From the NCBI GenBank assembly GCA_003427395.1, contig BFEA01000037.1, positions 3,677,291 through 3,714,567 on the forward strand: DNA of 37,277 bases, read 5' to 3'. The notes below the pieces were generated by a model, which saw only the letters and a program-made list of their open reading frames with translations, was not told the DNA's origin and did not search any database. Below, in pieces: positions 31,219-37,277 of the stretch. How positions within the stretch are numbered: the first letter of the stretch is position 1; each line of letters starts with the position of its first letter. Origin of the DNA: Chara braunii. Its lineage: Eukaryota > Streptophyta > Charophyceae > Charales > Characeae. A program made the position numbers and the translations under genes.

Positions 31219-31880
31219 CTAGGCCTCATGCGCCCACCCTGCTAGGTTACAGGGCAACATGACTCACCCCAGCTCCGGCCAACGTCGTCCCGACAACAGC
31301 CCTTGGTTTTCCCTTGGAATGCCCGGCCCAAGGCATCCCCAGATATCTCTACCAGGCCTCACGCTCCTGCTGTCAACAGGTTACAGGGCAATCCCCCAGC
31401 ACCTGCCAGCGTCGCTCTGGCATCGAAAAACCGCAGACCAATGAACATAACGCATCAAAGAAGCATAAAATGAGTTGCAAGGAGTACCCAGAATCCTAAG
31501 GCATTCTCAAGACTGCCAAAAGCAACCAAGAACCANANGAGAACCTNTGTTTTTGAGCTNTTTTTNATGNTGAAAAGTTTCTCAAAAAATTCAGATNTGG
31601 ANGTACCGGAGGTCNTCCCAACCACAAAAAGGATAGATGGAAACTCATACAATCCCCTCTATGAACACGCCGGTATGGCCGTTTACAACGAAAAAAACGG
31701 ATCTCTACCAGGCCTCATGCCCCCATCAGGCTAGGTTACAGAGTTCCACCACCTTGCTCTAGCCTCCAACCCCCATTGTGCCAGCTCCAACCCCGATGAC
31801 CGCAGAGACTGCCCCCACTAACAGCCTCCCAGATCTCTTCCAGGCCTCACACCCCCTTTAGGCTAGGTGACAGAGTTGCA
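31219..31880. repeat. Four degenerate copies of an AGGCCTCA...GGTTACAG unit
   Basis: AGGCCTCA(T/C)GC(G/T)CC...GCTAGGTTACAG-like segments start near 31221, 31352, 31710 and 31843. Each is followed by a CC(A/T)CC...GCTC(C/T)GGCC-like or CACC stretch and, later, a CAACxTCG block. The first two are about 131 bases apart and the last two about 133, suggesting an underlying unit near 131-133 bp. Confidence 0.65.
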
Positions 31881-32318
31881 CCACCTCGCTCGGGCTCCGG
31901 CCGGCGTTGCTCCAACATCGCCACCCCTATCCCCGAGGACAGACAGTTCCCTCCTAAAACATGCCCTCGCACCCCTTGCTCGTTTTTGCCACCACTGGGG
32001 TTGATGTTGACCCCTCCACCAACCCCATCCCCAGAACAGAGCAAACCCCCAACTCTGCCCCTACCCTCTACGAGACATTCACCCCCCTCCTTGTGAATCC
32101 CCTGCAGGATAGCGCTCCCTATCGAACCCCTCTTCCAATTCTACCCTTTTGGAGTGATCAATCCAGCCTTCAACCATTTCAGCAGTACTAGAGAATCTTG
32201 CCACCAAATAGTTGAGATTGCAACTTGATGAGTTTCAAATCAAGAAAGTCCCACAACATCTTTTGAGATTAATACAGATTTAGAAAGTAAAACTAATTAT
32301 CGAAAAACATGTCAGAAT

Positions 32319-32490
32319 TTAGGCTATGATGGTAGAATTTAGAAGATCTAGTCAAGAATAAAAGATACGTAATTATAATGAATTATGGTAACGATTAGGC
32401 TATGATAGTATAATTCAGAAGCACTCGGGATTTCAAAAGATAAAATCGAGAATCAAAAGTACGTAATTATACTAAATTGTGCAAACGATT
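32319..32490. repeat. AT-rich imperfect tandem duplication
   Basis: AGGCTATGATGGTAGAATTTAGAAG (32321) and AGGCTATGATAGTATAATTC (32397) begin two units that both continue to TACGTAATTATA (32366 and 32460) and a CGATT end. The second unit carries an extra ~18 bases. Confidence 0.8.
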
Positions 32491-33213
32491 CAGACTAAAT
32501 GATGTTGAAGTAAGACCAAGACAAAACCAAGATTATAATTGAGGATATTGAACTTTCCTTGGAAAACGACTACGAGTGTAACCCTTATCGTAATTACTAA
32601 ATTGTGATGAAAGGATTAACAACAATAGCCATTTAACTCTAACTAGTATTATCGAGCAAAAGCGGTCCGGATACAACCATACAAAGAAACAAAACAGCAC
32701 CACGATTGCCGCAATTTTCATTGCAGCTACCTTCCCCTATACAGTAAGCCCATCAACTATTCAGAGCAAAAAAGGTCGTCGCAGTCCCTTCCGGATGCTC
32801 GCACTTGAACGATATTCCTCCTCCCACTCCACATGAGAACACGCTCCTCCCTTTCTGCCCGCGATTCCCAACCACCCTCCTCAACACTGTGCAGGAGCGG
32901 AGGAACAAGGCCTCAACTATGGCCGAAAAAACTCATGGCGAGCATCCTTCTTCCAACGATAATCTCCCCTTCGCCAGCGTGCCAACCTGCGACACCACTC
33001 GGACGAAGCGCAGAGTCGAAGACAACTTTCCCTAATTAGCAAAGCTGGAAGAGCGTCCAAGTCGCAGCCTACACGTCGATGGCCACTCAAGATATACACC
33101 ATGCACTAGGCAGAAAATTCCCCAACCACCATCGCCCATCTGTGCACGTGAGATCGCCCGAGGACCACAAGCGGTTATCGGGTAGCTGAAAATTCACGAA
33201 TGAAAATTATGAA

Positions 33214-33606
33214 GTGAGAGTTTTGGGCAGTCTGAAAATCCCGAATGGTCCTGAAGTGGTGAAAGGTCCGAAGACCCTGAAAACCACCTGTTTAGGCAGG
33301 CTGCATCCTGAAGTGGTGAAGGGTGTCCTGAAGTGGTCAAGTGAGAGTTTTGGGCAGTCTGAAAATCCTGAATGGTCCTGAAGTGGTGAAAGGTCCGAAG
33401 ACCATGAAAACCACTCTTCACCACTTGAGGATGCAGCCTGCCTAAACAGGTGGTTTTCAGGGTTTCCGGACCTTTCACCACTTCAGGACCATTCAAGATT
33501 TTCAGACCTGAATGGTCCTGAAGTGGTGAAAGGTCCGAAGTTCCTGAAAACCACCTGTTTAGGCAGGCTGCATCCTGAAGTGGTGAAGGGTGTCCTGGAG
33601 TGGTGA
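33214..33606. repeat. Foldback locus: three direct copies and one inverted copy
   Basis: The unit GTGAGAGTTTTGGGCAGTCT... starts at 33214 and 33341 (period 127), with a third, partial direct copy at 33507-33606. Between them, 33416-33505 is the same sequence inverted. The arms 33416-33495 and 33509-33588 pair over 80 positions around the 13-nt loop 33496-33508. The innermost 29 bp (33467-33495 with 33509-33537) are perfect, and only a few mismatches occur farther out (around 33463-33466 and one G-G). RNA from this locus would form a long miRNA-precursor-like hairpin. Confidence 0.92.
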
Positions 33607-33735
33607 TGAAAAATACGACTGTTGTTAACCTTCTCTCCCGAGGATGTGCCGCCAAAAACGAAGTCAACGAACCACCTCGGGCGCACAACGGACCAGGCCG
33701 ATAGCGGAGCGGCGCGGCGCTCCCGGTCGCGCCGC

Positions 33736-34632
33736 GCCGTCTTATTGAAGCCCCTACCCATTCCTGCTGGTCCGAGACAGAATGTTTCCATGGATTCCAT
33801 GGATACCCTCGTGACTAGCAAGAATGGCAAAAGGCATATCTTCGTCATAGTTGATAGGTTCACTAAGTAGGCTAGACTAATTGCCATGCCGGAGACTGTC
33901 AGAACTGAACACGTCATCAAGTTGTTCATGGACAACTGGGCGCGTGATTTTGGACTGCCAAAGGTCATTGTTAGTGATAGAGATGTCCACTTTACTAGTG
34001 AGATGTGGAAGAAGGCTGCTGAGCAGATGGGCAGCCAACTTCAGATAACTTCTGGGAATCATCCCGAAGCAAATGGGCAGGCTCAACAGATGAACCTTGT
34101 GGTGCAGCATCTGCTGAGGCACTATATCAAGCCCAGCCAAGATGACTGGGATGAGAAACTACCTCTCATCGGCAGTCTGTACAATAATTTTGTGCATAGC
34201 ACCACTGGCGTCAGTCCTAATCAGCTGCATTTGGGATGGAAGCCTTGATCGACTCTAGACTTCCTCCTGCCTGAAAACCAAACTGTTGCAACTCCTGGAA
34301 CCATTGAATTTGGTGTCCAGTATGAGAAATTGTTGCAGCAGACTGTCGAACACATTAGGAAATCTCAGGAAGCCATGATTGCTTCTGAGAACAAGCATCG
34401 CCGACAGTCCACATTTTAGGTAGGGGAACATGTCTTGGTCAAGGCTAGTGAGTTGGGACAGGAATTTGGCATCTCTAGAAAACTAATGCCACAATATTTC
34501 GGTTCCTGGAAAGTCTTAGACATTGTGGGTTTTGATTTGGATGGTCCCTCGTACGTAATTCGTATCCCTGGTCACCTACGCACTTACCTTGTGTTTCACG
34601 CCTCAAAGATCGCACCTTTCGCTGAGACATAA
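33736..34632 (+). pseudogene. Element 3 integrase core and C-terminal domain
   Basis: A single frame with stops at 33868-33870 TAG, 34246-34248 TGA, 34417-34419 TAG and 34630-34632 TAA. Seen: RQNVSMDSMDTLVTSKNGK with the first catalytic Asp, HIFVIVDRFTK, IVSDRDVHFTSEMW with the second Asp, and HPEANGQAQQMN, where the catalytic Glu of the G-Q-x-E motif is Gln (CAA 34084-34086). The C-terminal domain shows VGEHVLVKASELG and a GPY/F-like SRKLMPQYFGSWKVL, then VFHASKIAPF. All stops can be explained by point changes. Confidence 0.9.
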
Positions 34633-34901
34633 CAATTCCCATCAAGGAGATCTATGCTGCCCCCAACCATGGATGGTCACATGGACGTCGACGACGTCCT
34701 GGAGCACAGAGACATGCCTGTTAACAAGCCAGCTGGCAGGGGTAGACCGCCTAAACCTGTGAGAGAATACACAGAGTACGGTTCAGGCATCATACGGATC
34801 CTAAGGAAGATCGATGGTTTACAAGGGAGGTACTTGTCAAGACAGCTCCTCAGATCCTGGCCGAGTATGAGAGGAAATTGAAGGGGAAGGCACCAGCATG
34901 A
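34633..34901 (+). pseudogene. Element 3 chromodomain-like C-terminal tail
   Basis: It continues in frame as VDDVLEHRDMPVNKPAGRGRPPK. After a frame change near 34775 it reads VRFRHHTDPKEDRWFTREVL and then APQILAEYERKLKGKAPA, ending at TGA 34899-34901. The order (D/E-V-x-x-V-L-x-H-R, a basic linker, a V-R-F strand, W-x-x-x-E and a helical end with EYE) resembles the divergent chromodomains of plant chromoviruses. It is shorter and less certain than that of element 1. Confidence 0.65.
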
Positions 34902-34939
34902 AGCATCTCAGCGGACTTTCTAAGCTAAGGGGGATAGAG
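34902..34939 (+). promoter_or_regulatory. Element 3 polypurine tract
   Basis: AAGCTAAGGGGGATAGAG is purine-rich and sits directly before TGTGAGG, the position of the plus-strand primer next to a 3' LTR. Confidence 0.65.
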
Positions 34940-36078
34940 TGTGAGGAACGAGCCCTCACGGGGCCCCTATCAGACATATACATGTTCTCGGCAGAGGCCC
35001 CCAACAAGCTGAGTGCCGGCCTTAAGTGAAGGCGTGTCTGAATATTCATCAAAGGCCAAAATTCGACATTTTCATATGTGGGTACTCAGGTTGTTGCAGC
35101 CCGCCAGTTGATTGAGTGGACGCGTGAGCCTCACTAAGCTGCGACATACAGTTGGCCCAGGCCTGGGCAGTTGTGTCTCGGCACATACACACCATGCAGG
35201 GCCGATACATCACGAAGTGGCCACAAGCCTACCCAAAGGCAGCATTGTTGACGTACCTACCCCGGGTCCTATGCAAATGCAACAAACGGCCCAAGTCTGG
35301 AGACTCAGGCAGCGCCCAACTGTAAAGGGCCTTGGGCCTGGGCGCAGGCACTGGGGCCCAACCGGAAGCTACTAGAAGCTTCCAGCCAGGCCACACGCAG
35401 CCACGCAGAGGCCGCCACTTCCATATAGGAAGGAGGGTTGCCAGGGCAGGAGCATTCTGGCCCATGCAGGCAATGTGGTCACGCTGCTGCGTTAGAGGCT
35501 GCGTGCTGCGCTGAGGCCAGAGCGAGTGCGGGCGCGTGTGTGGTGAAGAGGGGCGTTGCTGGGCAGTGGAGCGCAAGCAACCATAGGTGGGCTGCAGGGC
35601 GCTAGGGGGTAAGAGGTCTTCAGGAAGGAGGTGAGTGTGGGTGTGCAGGGTCTGATGAGGGGAAGCGAGATACGTACCTGGTACATGGAAGAGGTCGGCT
35701 ATGGTGTTGACGTCATGTACATTGGTCTTCGAGAGTCGTATTGAGCCTGTTGCGAGAATGCTGATGTAGGTAGGATAGTCCGGTAGTGTAGGCTGGGGGT
35801 TGGGCGCCAGATAGAGAGGAACGACTTTGGATACTGTGTTGGTGAGGCCTGAAGGCTTGAACATTGGCTCATAACTTCACTGTATTGCTCTTATTTGGAT
35901 GGGATCTCGGTGCATTTGTGCTCTCTGCTTGTACACGACTACCTGGACATCTATGTGATTTCGCAACTTGGTTTTCTGTATATGATTCCCAGTCATATTC
36001 CTTGCAATAATGATAAATTGACAATATATAATAGCAATAATAATTAATGAGAATATACAAGTTATTCTCCCAATCCAA
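34940..36078 (+). mobile_element. Element 3 probable 3' LTR, right end not resolved
   Basis: It starts TGTGAGGAACGAGCC after the polypurine tract, as LTRs start with TG. I could not find a matching 5' copy, so the right border is uncertain; the end given is where an AT-rich tail stops. No coding domain was recognised inside, only G-rich and AT-rich non-coding sequence. Confidence 0.5.
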
Positions 36079-36500
36079 TTTCAGTCATAAAGAAGGAGCG
36101 TCCTACCCCTTAAGCAGCATTGGCCGTGGGGGGGAGCGTAGATAGGTGCGCGTACCGAAATGTTCACAGGGCACACGGTGGGTGTCAATGGGGATGAATA
36201 TCTCGAAGCGTCCGCAATCGATAGCATTTCAACGTCGCTTTGTGCCCCACACCCTTTTTCTTTTTTGTTTTCACGTTTTGTCTGAGTACGGATCCGGGCC
36301 GCCCGGTCGACCAGCGCCTGCCCGGGGGAGGTCCCGGGCGGCCTGGCCGGGCGGGCGGCCCGATTGGGGGCCGGGCACCCCCAGCACACCTTGTCGGGGG
36401 GGGGGTTCAGACCCCGAATCGCCGTCAGCTGGGGTCCCCAGGGCCTACCGGGTCCGACCAGGCCTGAAAAAAGGCGAGTCAGGCCCGTGAGGCCAGCTTT
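36079..36500. other. GC-rich foldback stretch, no gene
   Basis: 36291-36380 is almost entirely G and C. It can fold on itself: GGGCCGCCCGG near 36297 is complementary to CCGGGCGGCC near 36333 and, with an insertion, to CCGGGCGGGCGGCCC near 36352. No coding domain seen. Confidence 0.5.
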
Positions 36501-36520
36501 TTGTTTTTGAAATTGTGACG

Positions 36521-36563
36521 ACCCTCCGGCCGTCGATCATCCATGATCGACGGCCAGAGGGCC
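36521..36563. repeat. Perfect 13-bp inverted repeat extended to ~19 bp
   Basis: GGCCGTCGATCAT (36528-36540), a CC loop, then ATGATCGACGGCC (36543-36555). Flanking CCCTCC and AGAGGG extend the stem with one mismatch. Confidence 0.9.
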
Positions 36564-36817
36564 GTTTGATGTTTGGAGGGAAAACGTCGACCCGTTTGAA
36601 CAGCAGACTGGCTGCCGCGGCCTGCATCGGCTGTCCAAACGGGGCCTTGGTCTTCCCCCGCCGGCGCAGCTCGTGGTTCAGCTGCCTGTCGTCGTGGAGC
36701 CGCCCGTAGCCATCGCCTGGGAGCTTCACTCCCTCGTCGCCCGTCGCCAGCATCTTGGAGTCGCCAGCGCCGTGGAGCCGCCCGTCGCCCGTCGCCATGG
36801 AGCCGCCCGTCCCCCTC

Positions 36818-36875
36818 TCATCATCATCATCATCATCATCATCATCTTCTTCTTCTTCTTCTTCTTCTTCTTCTT
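36818..36875. repeat. TCA then TTC microsatellites
   Basis: About nine TCA triplets pass directly into about ten TTC/CTT triplets. The Asp/Glu-rich and Ser-rich translations of this area are products of the repeat, not genes. Confidence 0.95.
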
Positions 36876-37277
36876 CCTCCTCTCTCCTCCTCCTCCTCTT
36901 CCGACTATCTTCTTTTTCTTTTTTTTTTGTTCCATTCGTCATCGATGGGTCGTGAGATAAACGACAGGTAAGAAAAAAAAAAAGAAAACTGATCCGTTCT
37001 TCTTCTTCTTCTTCTTCTTCTCTCCTCCCCCGCCTCCCCCTCATCTTCTTCTCCTTCCTCTTCTCTCCTCCTCCTCCTCTTCCGACTATCTTCTTTTTCT
37101 TTTTTTTTTGTTCCATTCGTCAGCGATTGGTCGCGAGATAAACGACAGGTAAGAAAAAAAGGACCCTACCGCCTTGTCGCCACCATACCCTACCGCCTTG
37201 CTTCCCTCTTCTTCTTCTTCTTCTTCTCTCCTCCTCCGCCTCCCCCTCATCTTATTCTCCTTCCTCCTCTCTCCTCC
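36840..37277. repeat. ~181-bp tandem duplication with splice-donor-like end
   Basis: CCGACTATCTTCTTTTTC occurs at 36901 and 37082 (period 181). Each is followed by TTTTGTTCCATTCGTCA(T/G)CGAT and GATAAACGACAGGTAAGAAAA. The CTT-rich part with CCGCCTCCCCCTCATCTT occurs at 37029 and again at about 37236, a longer period because of microsatellite length change. The window ends inside the next copy. CAG/GTAAG at the end of each unit looks like a 5' splice site. Confidence 0.85.

Larger units (their letters stand above)
30864..33735 (-). mobile_element. 2.9-kb insertion within element 3 integrase, oligo(T)/poly(A) at one end
   Basis: Integrase coding similarity ends at 30863 and resumes at about 33739 with nearly no loss between the two pieces (KAPL before, LKPLPIP after). 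The insert begins on the plus strand with T30 (30864-30893), as expected for the poly(A) tail of a retroposed minus-strand sequence. No reverse transcriptase or other domain was found in it, and no clear target-site duplication. It holds four degenerate copies of a CCAGGCCTCA...TAGGTTACAG unit, an AT-rich duplication and a large foldback. The poly(A) retroposon reading is inference; the interruption itself is seen. Confidence 0.6.
26985..34939 (+). mobile_element. Element 3: degenerate Ty3/gypsy element split by an insertion
   Basis: Plus-strand order is gag, zinc knuckle, protease, RT, RNase H, integrase zinc domain, 2.9-kb insertion, integrase core and C-terminus, chromodomain-like tail, purine-rich tract, probable 3' LTR. 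There are frame changes near 27630-27690, 28190-28250, 28920-28935, 30485 and 34775, plus many in-frame stops. No PBS or 5' LTR was found upstream of gag; the adapter junction at 26503-26540 may explain that. Confidence 0.92.

Noticed and set aside
33194-33688. Minus-strand 164-codon open frame across the foldback locus
   Set aside because: The open frame follows from the repeated unit and its inverted copy; the product is a repeated peptide without family features.
36445-37116. Long minus-strand open frame rich in Lys, Glu and Asp
   Set aside because: It is the translation of CTT/TCA microsatellites and a tandem duplication, with no domain.

Overview
The window looks like repeat-rich nuclear DNA from a eukaryote, most likely a land plant or charophyte alga. 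Chara is my best guess, but only a guess from the general style of the elements. Support: three Ty3/gypsy LTR retrotransposon copies (one with a clear chromodomain), a primer-binding site of the plant initiator-Met type, splice-donor-like sites, many tandem repeats, and no bacterial gene organisation. It is a draft assembly with a 510-base N gap (21731-22240), scattered single Ns, and a complete Nextera mate-pair junction adapter at 26503-26540. I see no intact cellular protein-coding gene.

Layout. 1-3620: gene-free, with a 26-bp tandem repeat, one copy of an LTR-like block (repeat A, 789-1381) and a degenerate tRNA-like sequence. 3621-5964, minus strand: remains of an unrecognised gene or element ORF in two long segments, frame preserved but full of stop codons. 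5965-9750: gene-free, with a 419-bp degenerate tandem duplication (7988-8800). 9750-11045: three copies of a short hairpin repeat, then eleven hairpins with a constant AACTTA loop, spaced about 63-107 bp apart, whose arms differ between copies but stay complementary. This is the most unusual signal here. 11045-14980: gene-free, CAG-rich and splice-donor-like sequence and a second tRNA-like relic.

Element 1 (15549-19384, plus strand) is a chromovirus-type Ty3/gypsy pol: protease tail, RT, RNase H, integrase, chromodomain. It lacks gag and the protease active site, carries frameshifts, a nonsense codon and a substituted integrase catalytic Asp, and is fused at its 5' end to a second copy of repeat A. 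Element 2 (about 26.0 kb down to 20.74 kb, minus strand) has a PBS, an LTR end, gag with coiled coil and zinc knuckle, a strong candidate -1 frameshift site (GGGAAAC) leading into the protease frame, and RT; it is cut off after RT. Element 3 (about 27.0-34.9 kb, plus strand, probable 3' LTR from 34940) is a third gypsy copy with missense changes at protease, RT and integrase catalytic residues. Its integrase is split by a 2.9-kb insertion that starts with T30 and contains an almost perfect 80-bp inverted repeat with a 13-nt loop. The last kilobase is GC-rich foldback and TCA/TTC microsatellite sequence with a ~181-bp duplication.

The retroelement pieces share an ancestral Gag, protease, RT/RNase H and integrase life cycle, but none is complete enough here to be autonomous.
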